A stretch of 64,000 nucleotides of DNA from Devosia sp. Root685 (lineage in GTDB: Bacteria > Pseudomonadota > Alphaproteobacteria > Rhizobiales > Devosiaceae), in NCBI RefSeq assembly GCF_001427875.1, contig NZ_LMHK01000003.1, positions 424,394 to 488,393 of the forward strand. Direction: 5' to 3'. How positions within the stretch are numbered: the first letter of the stretch is position 1; every line of letters starts with the position of its first letter. Shown here in pieces: positions 19,642-27,438 of this stretch. A model generated the notes under the pieces. That model was not told the origin of the DNA. It did no database searches and saw nothing but the letters and a program-made list of their open reading frames with translations. The position numbers and the translations under genes were made by a program.

Positions 19642-19657
19642 TTGACCATTTGGTCAA
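19642..19657. promoter_or_regulatory. Candidate operator upstream of dppA
   Basis: TTGACCATTTGGTCAA: seven-base arms TTGACCA and TGGTCAA around TT, about 100 bases before the dppA start and about 110 before the divergent VOC gene. It looks like a binding site for a dimeric regulator. Confidence 0.5.
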
Positions 19658-19765
19658 TCGTGTGACGGCTTAAAGGCTTTCCACAGAAATGGACGGATGA
19701 TTCCAAATCCGTTCGGCAAGTAATCATGGCTTGACCGCGTCTTATCGGTAATGAACGATAGAGCC

Positions 19766-20158
19766 ATGACGCAGAAGATCGCCACAATCGCCCTGGTCGT
19801 CGCCGACTACGACGAGGCCATTCACTTTTACCGCGACAAACTTGGTTTCTCCCTGGTGGCTGATACGCCGTTGGGCCCAGGCAAGCGCTGGGTGCTGGTC
19901 GCGCCGCCGGGCAGTACGGGAGCGCGCCTGCTGCTCGCCAAGGCAGATGGCCCCGAACAGCTGGCCGCAATCGGCAATCAGACCGGTGGCCGCGTCATGC
20001 TCTTTCTTGAAACCGAGGATTTTGCCGGCGACTTCGCGCGCATGAGCGAAAGGGGCGTCACGTTTCTCGAAGCACCGCGCCATGAAGCCTATGGCTCGGT
20101 CGCGGTCTTTGCCGATCTTTATGGAAACAAATGGGACCTCATCGAGCCGCGGGGCTGA
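19766..20158 (+). CDS. VOC (glyoxalase/bleomycin-resistance) superfamily protein
   Basis: Small cytosolic metal-binding-fold protein of about 130 residues. It has the beta-alpha-beta-beta-beta pattern of the vicinal-oxygen-chelate fold: IATIALVVADYDEAIHFYRDKLGF at the N-terminus, an RWVLVAPP strand, and the C-terminal FADLYGNKWDLIEP ending with the conserved Glu. Substrate is unknown. The start could be ATG 19751 or 19766; the second has AGAG upstream. Its end overlaps the next gene by 28 bases. Confidence 0.85.
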   Translation: MTQKIATIALVVADYDEAIHFYRDKLGFSLVADTPLGPGKRWVLVAPPGSTGARLLLAKADGPEQLAAIGNQTGGRVMLFLETEDFAGDFARMSERGVTFLEAPRHEAYGSVAVFADLYGNKWDLIEPRG

Positions 20159-20661
20159 TCGCTTTTTTGGTTCTTGCCCAGCCGGCTTTTGCGCAGACAG
20201 CGGGCTGGCATTTCTCCCCGCTCTCCGGCGAGGGCGATCGCGCGGCCATGGGCTGCGCGCGTGATGCAACTCCAGAGAATTTCACCTGTCTCGTCGTACG
20301 CTGCGAGGACGATTTCTCGACCGGGATCCATGTCCATTCGAGCCGCTTCGGCGGCGATGCCGGCACCTGGGAGATGACGCTCGACCGCGAGAATCGCAGT
20401 TTTACGGCCGAAAAATCCGACACCCCCTATGGCGCACGCATCAGCGAAGGTGCCGATCTGCTGCTCGATCGGCTGCGTCACGGAACTTTCGTCTATCTCC
20501 GCCATAGCGGGGACGAGCACGCTCCTTTTGCCTTCATCGACCTCACGGGGTCGATGCAAACCATCGCCGAAGCGCTCTATTGGTGTGCGCCCCGCGTGCC
20601 GCCCACAGAACAAAACGCAGTCCCGGACGTTGATCCCGATCAAATTGGAGAAGAAGAATGA
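20131..20661 (+). CDS. Small secreted protein of unknown function
   Basis: Predicted exported protein of 176 residues: a short signal peptide (MGPHRAAGLIAFLVLAQPAFA, cleavage after AFA) precedes a mature domain with three Cys (MGCARDA, NFTCLVVRCE), a central beta-rich stretch and a late ALYWC, so one or two disulfides are possible. I do not recognise the family. It starts inside the VOC gene and its stop overlaps the aldo/keto reductase start (ATGA), so the three genes look like one transcript. Confidence 0.7.
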   Translation: MGPHRAAGLIAFLVLAQPAFAQTAGWHFSPLSGEGDRAAMGCARDATPENFTCLVVRCEDDFSTGIHVHSSRFGGDAGTWEMTLDRENRSFTAEKSDTPYGARISEGADLLLDRLRHGTFVYLRHSGDEHAPFAFIDLTGSMQTIAEALYWCAPRVPPTEQNAVPDVDPDQIGEEE

Positions 20662-21596
20662 ACCGTCGCCCTCTCGGCCGCAGTGAACTCGTCATCGAAC
20701 CGCTGGTTCTCGGCGGCAATGTCTTTGGCTGGACGGTCGATGAAAAGCTTGGCTTCGATATTCTCGATGCCTATGTCGACGAGGGTTTTACCGCCATCGA
20801 CACGGCCCAGGGTTATCCCAACTGGGTGCCGGGCAATCCGCCGGGCATGAGCGAAACCATTATCGGCAAATGGCTCAAGGCGCGCGGCAATCGCGACAAG
20901 GTGCATGTGATCACCAAGGTCAATTCGTCCCACCAGCCCAAGGGGCTCACCGCCGAAGCCATCAAGACCGGCATCGAAGATTCGCTGCAGCGCCTGCAGA
21001 CCGATTATGTCGACCTCTATTTCAGCCATTGGCCGGCCGATGAATGCACCCACGAGGAAACCCTCGCGGCCTATGATATGCTGATCCGCGCCGGCAAGGT
21101 GCGCACCATCGGCGCCTCCAACTATGACGCGGCCATGATGAAAGCAGCGCAGGACACCGCCATCCTCAAGTCGCTGCCGCGCTACGAGGTCACCCAGCCG
21201 CTTTATAATCTCTATGATCGCGAGCAGTTCGATGCCCTGCGTCCGTTTCTCCTCGAAAACGAGGTTGGCGCCATCACCTATTTCAGCCTCGCAGCCGGTT
21301 TCCTGACCGGCAAATACCGCTCCAAGGCGGACCTCGGGAAATCGCCTCGAGGCGGCGGCGCGGAAAAATATCTCAACGACAAGGGGCTTGGCATCCTCGG
21401 CGCGCTCGACACTGTGGGTAAGGAACTCGACGCAACGCCGTCCGAAGTCGCCCTTGCCTGGCTCGTGGCCCAGCCCGGCGTCAGCGCCCCGATTGCCTCG
21501 GCGACCTCGGTCGAACAGGTCAAAAGCCTGGCCCGCGGCGTGCGCCTGACGCTGAGCGAAGACGCCAATGCCAGCCTGACCAGTGCCGGCATTTAA
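20658..21596 (+). CDS. Aldo/keto reductase
   Basis: NADPH-dependent oxidoreductase of the AKR superfamily, 312 residues with a TIM-barrel pattern. The usual tetrad can be placed at Asp and Tyr in AIDTAQGYPNW, Lys in VITKVN and His in YFSHWPAD. The late segment ASATSVEQVKSLARG is the cofactor phosphate-binding loop region. GGAGAAGAAG lies before the ATG, which overlaps the preceding stop by 4 bases. The physiological substrate is unknown. Confidence 0.9.
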   Translation: MNRRPLGRSELVIEPLVLGGNVFGWTVDEKLGFDILDAYVDEGFTAIDTAQGYPNWVPGNPPGMSETIIGKWLKARGNRDKVHVITKVNSSHQPKGLTAEAIKTGIEDSLQRLQTDYVDLYFSHWPADECTHEETLAAYDMLIRAGKVRTIGASNYDAAMMKAAQDTAILKSLPRYEVTQPLYNLYDREQFDALRPFLLENEVGAITYFSLAAGFLTGKYRSKADLGKSPRGGGAEKYLNDKGLGILGALDTVGKELDATPSEVALAWLVAQPGVSAPIASATSVEQVKSLARGVRLTLSEDANASLTSAGI

Positions 21597-21771
21597 GCCG
21601 GGGATTGGCGGAGCGGCGAAATGGCAGCTTGCACTGCCGCGCTGCTTCGCCATGATGGCGTAAGCGAACAAGCCAGAATCGGCACCGGCCCCATGGCTGC
21701 CCCATCCTTTTGGTGCGGTGCGGGAGCCTATTCGCCCTGCCATTTCAGACCTATGTCACGGAAAGACCAGC

Positions 21772-22983
21772 GTGAGCGATTCCGCAGTCCCGACGATCGA
21801 TCTTTTCCACCTCGGCGCCAAGGGGCTGCAGCACCACGGCCTGCGCCGGGCCAATGAACGCGCCGTCCTGACCGTCGTGGGGTTCAATCCCGGTCTGTCC
21901 AATGCCGAAATCGCCCGCATGTCGGGCCTCGCGCCCCAGACCGTTTCGGCCATTCTCAACGATGTGGAAGCTGCCGGCCTCATTATGCGCGGCGAAGTGC
22001 TGCGTGGCCGCCGGGGCCAGCCGGCAACCCCGATCTTCCTCAAACCCGAAGGCGCCTATGCCATCGGCGTGGAAATCGGCTGGCGCCATGCCGATGTGCT
22101 GGCCATCAATCTTCATGGCGCAGTGGTCGCCCAGCGCCATATCGACTATGCCGAGGCTGACCTTGCCGCGCTCGCGCCGCAACTGGCCCAGCTGATCGAC
22201 GAACTGATCCGGGACTGGCCCGAGGAGCAGCGCCAACGGCTGGCCGATATCGGGGTGGGCATGCCCGGCTCCATCCATGCTGCGACCTGGCCGCTGGAAC
22301 AGGAAGCCGGCAGCAAGTCCGGTCCCTCGCCGGCCGCTTTCGCGGCCGATCTCGAACAACGGACCGGCCTCGCCGTAACGCTGTTCAACGATGGCAATGC
22401 CGCCTGTTGGGCCGAACTGATCGCCCAGCCGGCGCCGCGTCCGGCGAGCTTCATTTATCTCCTCGTCTCGACCTATCTCGCCGCCGGCCTCATCGGGGAA
22501 GGCCGGCTTTGGCAGGGGCCCACCGGCCATTCGGCCGATCTCGGCGCCATACTGGTTGATCGCAACGAAAAGGGGCCGCTATCGGCCCATGCCATCGCCT
22601 CGGCTTCCGCCCTTGTCGAACGGCTGGGTGCCGCCGGCTTTGCCGTCGATCTCGCCGCCGTCGAAAATTGGGATTGGCCCGCGCTCGAACCCGTCGTCGA
22701 ACCCTGGCTGGAGGACTGCGCCGAGGCGCTGGCACTGGTCGTCTTCAATACCAATGCCGTGGTCGAAGCGAGCCTCGTCGTGCTCGATACCATTTTGCCT
22801 GCGCCGATCACGGCCCGCCTTGTCGAACGTCTGGCCGTGCATTTCGAACGCCTGCCCGCCCGGCGCCGCGTCAGCATTGCCTCCGGCCATGTCGGTCGTC
22901 TGGCCCCCGCGCTCGGCGCCGCCGAACTGCCGCTTTACCACCGGTTCTTTTCGCGCAATCTTTTGGAAAAGCCCCGGGACTAG
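21772..22983 (+). CDS. ROK-family transcriptional regulator
   Basis: NagC/XylR-type repressor of about 403 residues. An N-terminal winged helix (NPGLSNAEIARMSGLAPQTVSAIL) is followed by a wing GRRGQPATPIFL and a ROK sugar-kinase-like domain (AIGVEIGWRHADVLAINL, GVGMPGS, LFNDGNAACWAEL). The Cys-rich zinc motif of many ROK proteins (CxCGxxGC) is absent, so it is a diverged member. The GTG at 21772 follows GGAAAG; an upstream GTG at 21718 is less likely. Effector and targets are unknown; no sugar operon is adjacent. Confidence 0.87.
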   Translation: MSDSAVPTIDLFHLGAKGLQHHGLRRANERAVLTVVGFNPGLSNAEIARMSGLAPQTVSAILNDVEAAGLIMRGEVLRGRRGQPATPIFLKPEGAYAIGVEIGWRHADVLAINLHGAVVAQRHIDYAEADLAALAPQLAQLIDELIRDWPEEQRQRLADIGVGMPGSIHAATWPLEQEAGSKSGPSPAAFAADLEQRTGLAVTLFNDGNAACWAELIAQPAPRPASFIYLLVSTYLAAGLIGEGRLWQGPTGHSADLGAILVDRNEKGPLSAHAIASASALVERLGAAGFAVDLAAVENWDWPALEPVVEPWLEDCAEALALVVFNTNAVVEASLVVLDTILPAPITARLVERLAVHFERLPARRRVSIASGHVGRLAPALGAAELPLYHRFFSRNLLEKPRD

Positions 22984-22990
22984 CGCAAAC

Positions 22991-23018
22991 AAAATCCCGC
23001 CGAAGCGGGATTTTTTGT
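22991..23018. terminator. Bidirectional terminator between the ROK gene and the HU gene
   Basis: AATCCCGC and GCGGGATT pair around CGAA, with a T-run on the plus strand and A-rich flank giving T's on the minus strand. It lies between two convergent genes. Confidence 0.92.
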
Positions 23019-23049
23019 TGGCTGCAATTTGGTAGCGCGCTCCGAAAGC

Positions 23050-23349
23050 TTAAGTGTCCGCCAATTCGTCGAGCGCCTCGCGCAATCGCGCGCTGGGCGT
23101 AAAGGTCACTGTGTGGCGAGGGGTGATCCGATGCTCGGTGCCGGTGCGCGGATTGCGCCCCACGCGTTCGGCCCGGGAGCGCACGGCCAGAGTACCGAAG
23201 CCGGTCAGTTTGACCGTTTCCCCGGCCTTGAGCGCATCGCCGATCAACTCGAACATGCGCTGGCCAATGGCCGTAACATCGTTTTTAGCCAGGCCGGTGG
23301 CCTCGCTGGCAGAGGCGGTGATGATGGCCCGCGTAATGGTAGTAGACAA
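23050..23349 (-). CDS. HU/IHF-family DNA-binding protein
   Basis: Nucleoid-associated protein, 99 residues, dimeric DNA-bending fold. It has the helix pair ATGLAKNDVTAIGQRMFELIGDAL, the beta segment VKLTGFGTLAVRSRAERVGRNPRTG (GRNPxTG motif of the arm) and the C-terminal VTFTPSARLREAL. The N-terminus is unusual for HU, and it could equally be an IHF-alpha-like paralogue. The start is TTG at 23349 with GGGAGGAG upstream. Confidence 0.88.
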   Translation of the reverse strand: MSTTITRAIITASASEATGLAKNDVTAIGQRMFELIGDALKAGETVKLTGFGTLAVRSRAERVGRNPRTGTEHRITPRHTVTFTPSARLREALDELADT

Positions 23350-23445
23350 GGCGGCTCTCCTCCCAATAATTTCATATTCCGAAGTTAAGTCGCTGTCCAG
23401 TCCGGTTTTTGGGTCTTAAATATGATCGGTCGGTTCAGGATATGG

Positions 23446-23473
23446 TTGACATTTTTTAGAATGGTTTTAAATT
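23446..23473 (+). promoter_or_regulatory. rirA promoter overlapping an ICE-like (Irr) box
   Basis: TTGACA (23446-23451), 16-base spacer, TAAATT (23468-23473). Over spacer and -10 lies TTTAGAA-TGG-TTTTAAA (23455-23471), one mismatch from an inverted TTTAGAA/TTCTAAA repeat, the published core of the iron control element bound by Irr. Function is inferred from that resemblance. Confidence 0.5.
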
Positions 23474-23540
23474 AGCGCTCGTGCCATGGATGGGTCGAAG
23501 CCATGGCAGCATGCTGCCAAAGCCAAAGGACCATCCGCTC

Positions 23541-24032
23541 GTGAGACTCACCCGCCAATCCAATTACGCCATCCGCACCCTGGTCTATTGCGCCGTTAAC
23601 GATCCAGAACTGAGCCGGGTTGCCGAAATTGCGCGGGCCTATGGGATTTCCGAGCTGTTTCTTTTTAAGCTGATCAAGCCGCTCGTTGAAAATGGCCTGC
23701 TGCAGACCGTGCGCGGCCGTCATGGCGGCATCAAGCTGGGTAAGCCGGCCGACCAGATCACGCTGCTTGAGACGATTCGCCTGACCGAAGAAAACTTCGC
23801 CCTCGCTGAATGTTTCGAAGAGGGCGCTGATTGCCCGCTGATCGGGGAATGCGATCTCAATGGCGCGCTGCGCGAAGCGCTCGGCGCTTTCTTCGAGGTG
23901 CTTGCCGGCTATACCATTGCCGATCTTGCAGCCAAGAAGCGCTCCATCCGCCAGCGTCTGGGCCTCTCGACCACCGAGGCAGTCAACGCAGATTCTGCCG
24001 GCAATATCGTTGGCGACATTGTCGCGGCTTAA
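23541..24032 (+). CDS. rirA: Rrf2-family iron-sulfur iron regulator RirA
   Basis: Rhizobial iron regulator, 163 residues. It holds an Fe-S cluster when iron is sufficient and represses iron-uptake genes through operators of the TGA-N9-TCA type. The N-terminal winged helix reads MRLTRQSNYAIRTLVYC. The cluster cysteines are C91, C98 and C104 in ECFEEGADCPLIGEC, matching the three-Cys spacing of known RirA (IscR and NsrR differ). DLNGALREALGAFFEVL follows as in RirA. The GTG at 23541 fixes the usual N-terminus; a GTG at 23481 would add 20 unlikely residues. A siderophore importer with a matching operator lies 4.5 kb away. Confidence 0.92.
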   Translation: MRLTRQSNYAIRTLVYCAVNDPELSRVAEIARAYGISELFLFKLIKPLVENGLLQTVRGRHGGIKLGKPADQITLLETIRLTEENFALAECFEEGADCPLIGECDLNGALREALGAFFEVLAGYTIADLAAKKRSIRQRLGLSTTEAVNADSAGNIVGDIVAA

Positions 24033-24043
24033 ATCTGACTGCG

Positions 24044-24088
24044 AAACTCAAATATGAGTTTGACAATCATGTTTGCCCGTGATTACTA
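24044..24088 (+). promoter_or_regulatory. Candidate small-RNA promoter with overlapping RirA-type box
   Basis: TTGACA at 24060-24065 and TTACTA at 24083-24088 with exactly 17 bases between. TGA-GTTTGACAA-TCA (24055-24069) fits the TGA-N9-TCA iron-responsive operator and covers the -35. A perfect 7-bp inverted repeat AAACTCA/TGAGTTT (24044-24061) abuts it. Confidence 0.45.
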
Positions 24089-24094
24089 GACTGC

Positions 24095-24212
24095 ATTGGT
24101 GCAGCGCCCCCGTGGGGCCTGTGGGGTGCAGCGCCAAAACGACGGGGCTTGCTGCTGCCGTCTCCCCGGGCCGATCAGGATCCTCAACGTCCTGATCGGC
24201 CTCTTTGTTTTT
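24095..24212 (+). ncRNA. Candidate small RNA downstream of rirA
   Basis: A ~118-base transcript is predicted from the promoter above to a strong terminator. It has no open frame with a ribosome binding site. It contains two GTGCAGCGCC direct repeats (near 24109 and 24127) separated by a CCCCGTGGGG stem, and a GACGG/CCGTC stem around 24141-24161, then the terminator. It begins about 60 bases after the rirA stop. It could instead be only the 3' end of the rirA mRNA. Confidence 0.4.
24171..24212 (+). terminator. Strong rho-independent terminator after rirA
   Basis: CCGATCAGGA (24171-24180) pairs perfectly with TCCTGATCGG (24190-24199), followed by CCTCTTTGTTTTT. Confidence 0.92.
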
Positions 24213-24216
24213 CCTA

Positions 24217-24261
24217 GCCTGTCTCCCGAAAGTGGGTCCCGGTTTCGGGATAAAGACAGGC
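24217..24261. repeat. REP-like palindrome
   Basis: GCCTGTCT (24217-24224) pairs with AGACAGGC (24254-24261), enclosing CCCGAAA...TTTCGGG. This resembles extragenic palindromes common in Rhizobiales. The rest of 24262-24358 shows nothing else. Confidence 0.6.
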
Positions 24262-24358
24262 GTTACAAAAATGCCTGAAGCGCAGCGCGCTTTGGGCGCA
24301 TTGATATGTCGCCGGGCCTGTGCTCTATCCGCGGCAAATTCCCGGACTTTTATTGCCC

Positions 24359-26167
24359 ATGGCCCCGCCTCCTCTTCTCTCCCTGCAGAATATCCAGCTG
24401 ACCTTTGGCGGCACGCAATTGCTCGAGGCCGCCGAACTGATCGTCTCGCCCGGCCAGCGCATCGCGCTTGTCGGCCGGAATGGCTCGGGCAAGTCGACGC
24501 TGCTGAAAATCGCTGCCGGCATGGTCCAGCAGGATGCCGGCCGGCGCTTTGCAGAGCCCGGCGCCACCATCCGCTACCTGCCGCAAGAGCCCGATCTCTC
24601 GGCCTATGCGACGACGCTTGCTTATGTCGAGGAAGGCATGACCTCGGGCGATGACGAATATCGCCCGCAATATCTTCTCAATGCACTGGGCCTGACCGGC
24701 AACGAAGACCCCAAAACCCTCTCGGGTGGCGAAGGCCGCCGCGCCGCGCTCGCGCGTGTTCTCGCGCCCCAGCCTGATGTGTTGCTGCTTGACGAGCCGA
24801 CCAACCATCTCGACCTGCCGGTTATCGAATGGCTGCAAGCCGAACTCGATTCCATGCGCTCGGCCATGGTCATCATCAGCCACGATCGCCGCTTTCTCAC
24901 CGATCTCTCCCGCTCCACCGTCTGGCTAGACCGGGGCCTCACCCGCCGTATCGAAAAAGGCTTTGGTGCCTTTGAAGGCTGGCGCGACGAAGTGCTGGAA
25001 CAGGAAGAAAAGGACCGCCACAAGCTCGACCGCCAGATCGTGCGCGAAGAGCATTGGCTGCGCTATGGCGTCACCGCTCGCCGCAAGCGCAATGTCGGCC
25101 GCCTCGAACGCCTTGCCGGCCTCCGCCAGGATCGCCGCGACCAGCGCCGCGTCACCGGCGCCGTCAATATGCAGGTCACCGAGGGCCGCACCTCGGGCGC
25201 GCTTGTCGTTGAAGCCGAAAATATCTCCAAGACCTATGGCACCCGCGCCATCGTCAACGATTTTTCGACCCGCGTTCTGCGCGGCGATCGCGTCGGCCTC
25301 GTCGGCCCCAATGGCGCGGGCAAGACGACGCTGATCAAAATGCTCAATGGCCTCCTCGAGCCCGATAGCGGCACCATCAAGCTCGGCTCGGCCATCGAGC
25401 TTGCCATGCTCGACCAGGGCCGCGCCCGGCTCGATCCCGACACGCGCCTCAAGGACGCGCTGACCGGCGGCGGCAGCGATACGCTGAAGATCAACGGCGA
25501 GAACAAGCACGTCGTTGGTTATATGAAGGACTTTCTGTTCACCCCCGAACAGGCCAATACCCCCATCGGCAAGCTCTCGGGCGGCGAACGCGCTCGCGTC
25601 GCGCTGGCCCGCGCTTTGGCCCTGCCATCGAACGTTCTCGTCCTCGACGAACCGACCAACGATCTCGATCTCGAAACCCTCGATCTGCTCGAAGAGATGG
25701 TTTCGGACTATGCCGGCACGGTCATCGTCGTCAGCCACGATCGTGACTTCCTCGATCGCGTCGCCACCTCCATCATCATGGCCGAGGGCAATGGCAACTG
25801 GCTCGAATATGCCGGCGGTTACTCCGACATGGTCGCTCAGCGCGGGGCAGGGGTTGCCGCGCGCGCCGTCGAAAAAGCGGCGGTCGCCAAGCAGAAATCC
25901 GCGTCGTCGGGCGTCGCTTCCTCGTCCAAGCGCAAGCTGAGTTTCAAGGAAAAGCACGCCCTCGAAACCCTGCCCAAGGACATCGCCAAGCTCGACGACC
26001 AGATGGTCGTGATCAACCGCAAGCTCGCCCAGCCCAATTATTACACCCGCGATCCCCAGGGTTTTGCCAAGGATTCCGCAGCGCTGAGCGAAGCGGCGAC
26101 CAAGAAGGCCAAGGCCGAAGAGCAATGGCTGGAGCTGGAGATGTTGCGGGAAGAACTGGAAGGGTAG
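24359..26167 (+). CDS. ABC-F ATPase, Uup-like
   Basis: Soluble protein of about 602 residues with two ABC ATPase domains and no membrane segments, so an ABC-F factor acting on ribosomes or DNA structures rather than a transporter. Walker A motifs are GRNGSGKST and GPNGAGKTT; signatures are LSGGEGRRAALARVL and LSGGERARVALARAL, with LLLDEPTNHLD and LVLDEPTNDLD. A charged C-terminal arm (LSFKEKHALETLPKDIAKLDD) is typical of Uup. The ATG at 24359 gives the normal N-terminus; a GTG at 24320 is also in frame. No convincing ribosome binding site precedes either. Confidence 0.9.
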   Translation: MAPPPLLSLQNIQLTFGGTQLLEAAELIVSPGQRIALVGRNGSGKSTLLKIAAGMVQQDAGRRFAEPGATIRYLPQEPDLSAYATTLAYVEEGMTSGDDEYRPQYLLNALGLTGNEDPKTLSGGEGRRAALARVLAPQPDVLLLDEPTNHLDLPVIEWLQAELDSMRSAMVIISHDRRFLTDLSRSTVWLDRGLTRRIEKGFGAFEGWRDEVLEQEEKDRHKLDRQIVREEHWLRYGVTARRKRNVGRLERLAGLRQDRRDQRRVTGAVNMQVTEGRTSGALVVEAENISKTYGTRAIVNDFSTRVLRGDRVGLVGPNGAGKTTLIKMLNGLLEPDSGTIKLGSAIELAMLDQGRARLDPDTRLKDALTGGGSDTLKINGENKHVVGYMKDFLFTPEQANTPIGKLSGGERARVALARALALPSNVLVLDEPTNDLDLETLDLLEEMVSDYAGTVIVVSHDRDFLDRVATSIIMAEGNGNWLEYAGGYSDMVAQRGAGVAARAVEKAAVAKQKSASSGVASSSKRKLSFKEKHALETLPKDIAKLDDQMVVINRKLAQPNYYTRDPQGFAKDSAALSEAATKKAKAEEQWLELEMLREELEG

Positions 26168-26191
26168 AGCGCTACCTTCGATACCTCCCCG

Positions 26192-26310
26192 TCACCCCCT
26201 CCCAACCTCCCCCATCAAGGGGGAGGTGCTGCATCGAGTATTTGGCACTATGTTGCCAAAGCCACTATCCCTTCACCTCCCCCTAGATGGGGGAGGCTGG
26301 GAGGGGGTGA
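26192..26310. repeat. Family A palindromic repeat, copy 1
   Basis: TCACCCCCTCCC and GGGAGGGGGTGA form the outer arms; inner CCTCCCCCATCAAGGGGGAGG is itself a palindrome, mirrored on the other side. The variable centre contains ATCGAGT. Sits between convergent genes. Confidence 0.9.
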
Positions 26311-26328
26311 TGGCAAGCACCGGACTTT

Positions 26329-27318
26329 TTAGCCCCGCGCCGGCCCCTGCCCAGCCCCCGTCGCCTCGATCGCCTTCGCGATCACCTCGATATCCCCCGC
26401 ATCGAGTTCCAGGCTCGCCGCATCGATCCAGCCATCGACCTGCGCCGGCGAGCGTGCCCCGACAATAGTCCCCGTCAGCCCCGGCCAGGCATGGCACCAG
26501 GCCAAAGCCACGCTCGAAACGCTGGTCCCATGCTTTTGGGCAATCGGCTTCAGGCTCTCGGCCAGCTTGAGATTGGCTGCAAGCTTGTCGCCCTGAAATT
26601 CCGGGCTGCCCTTGCGCCAGTCATTGTCCGGCATGGCTGCAACCCGCTCGGCCGTCATCGTGCCCGTAAGCAACCCCGCCTGCATCGGCGAATAGCAGAT
26701 GACGCCCGTGCCATGCTCAGCGCACCAGGGCAAAATCTTTGCCGCGGTCTCCCGCCGGATCATCGAAAACGGCGGCTGCAGCGTCTCGACATGGCCCATG
26801 GCTTCGGCGCGTGCCAGTTGCTCTTCGTTGTGATTGGAGAGGCCAACATGGCGCACCTTGCCCTCGGCCTTGAGCTCCAGCATGTTCGCCCAATACTCTT
26901 CGAGCGGCGCGTCGTCCGAAGGCCAGTGCAACTGGTAGAGATCGATCACCTCGACCTTGAGGCGTTTTAGGGAGTTTTCCAGTTCCTGCCGCAAATGGTT
27001 GCGCTCCCCGATCCGGCGCGGGTTCTCGCCCTTCTCGTCGCGCACAATGCCGCCCTTGGTGAACACCAGCGGTCGCTTGTCCGCCGGCAGCCTCGCCAGT
27101 GCTTCGCCGATGACGGCCTCGGAGTGCCCATTGCCATAGACGGCCGCCGTGTCGATCCAGTTGATGCCGCTCTCAATCGCGTGCCGGATCGCCGCCATGG
27201 ATTCCGCATCGTCCTGCGGCCCCCACATATTGCCGCCCATGGCCCAGGCGCCGATGCCGAGCTTGGTGATCTGCAATCCCGTCTTGCCAAAGGCCCGTGT
27301 CGGCAGATGCGTCTTCAT
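26329..27318 (-). CDS. Aldo/keto reductase
   Basis: NADPH-dependent oxidoreductase, 329 residues, distinct from the one at 20658. Motifs: FGKTGLQITKLGIGAWAMGG at the N-terminus, catalytic Asp/Tyr in IDTAAVYGNGHSE, Lys in VFTKGG, His in LYQLHWPS, and late VGARSPAQVDGW for NADPH phosphate contact. The start is ATG 27318 (MKTHLPTRAFG); the frame stays open to 28053, but that stretch is antisense to the alcohol dehydrogenase and is not coding. Divergent from that gene, with 120 bases between. Confidence 0.9.
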   Translation of the reverse strand: MKTHLPTRAFGKTGLQITKLGIGAWAMGGNMWGPQDDAESMAAIRHAIESGINWIDTAAVYGNGHSEAVIGEALARLPADKRPLVFTKGGIVRDEKGENPRRIGERNHLRQELENSLKRLKVEVIDLYQLHWPSDDAPLEEYWANMLELKAEGKVRHVGLSNHNEEQLARAEAMGHVETLQPPFSMIRRETAAKILPWCAEHGTGVICYSPMQAGLLTGTMTAERVAAMPDNDWRKGSPEFQGDKLAANLKLAESLKPIAQKHGTSVSSVALAWCHAWPGLTGTIVGARSPAQVDGWIDAASLELDAGDIEVIAKAIEATGAGQGPARG

Positions 27319-27438
27319 CGCGTGTCCTTCCAAAACTGCTGGCTTCAACACGGTGTAACCTGCCAAAGCCTCTATTGTCACCCGCCATGTATGGAAGATA
27401 TAAGGCACTAACATGTTACGGTGATGAAGGATCAACCC

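Noticed and set aside
23050..23349. HU-like gene named as ihfA
   Set aside because: The fold and GRNPRTG motif are shared by HU and IHF, and the N-terminus is too diverged to decide.
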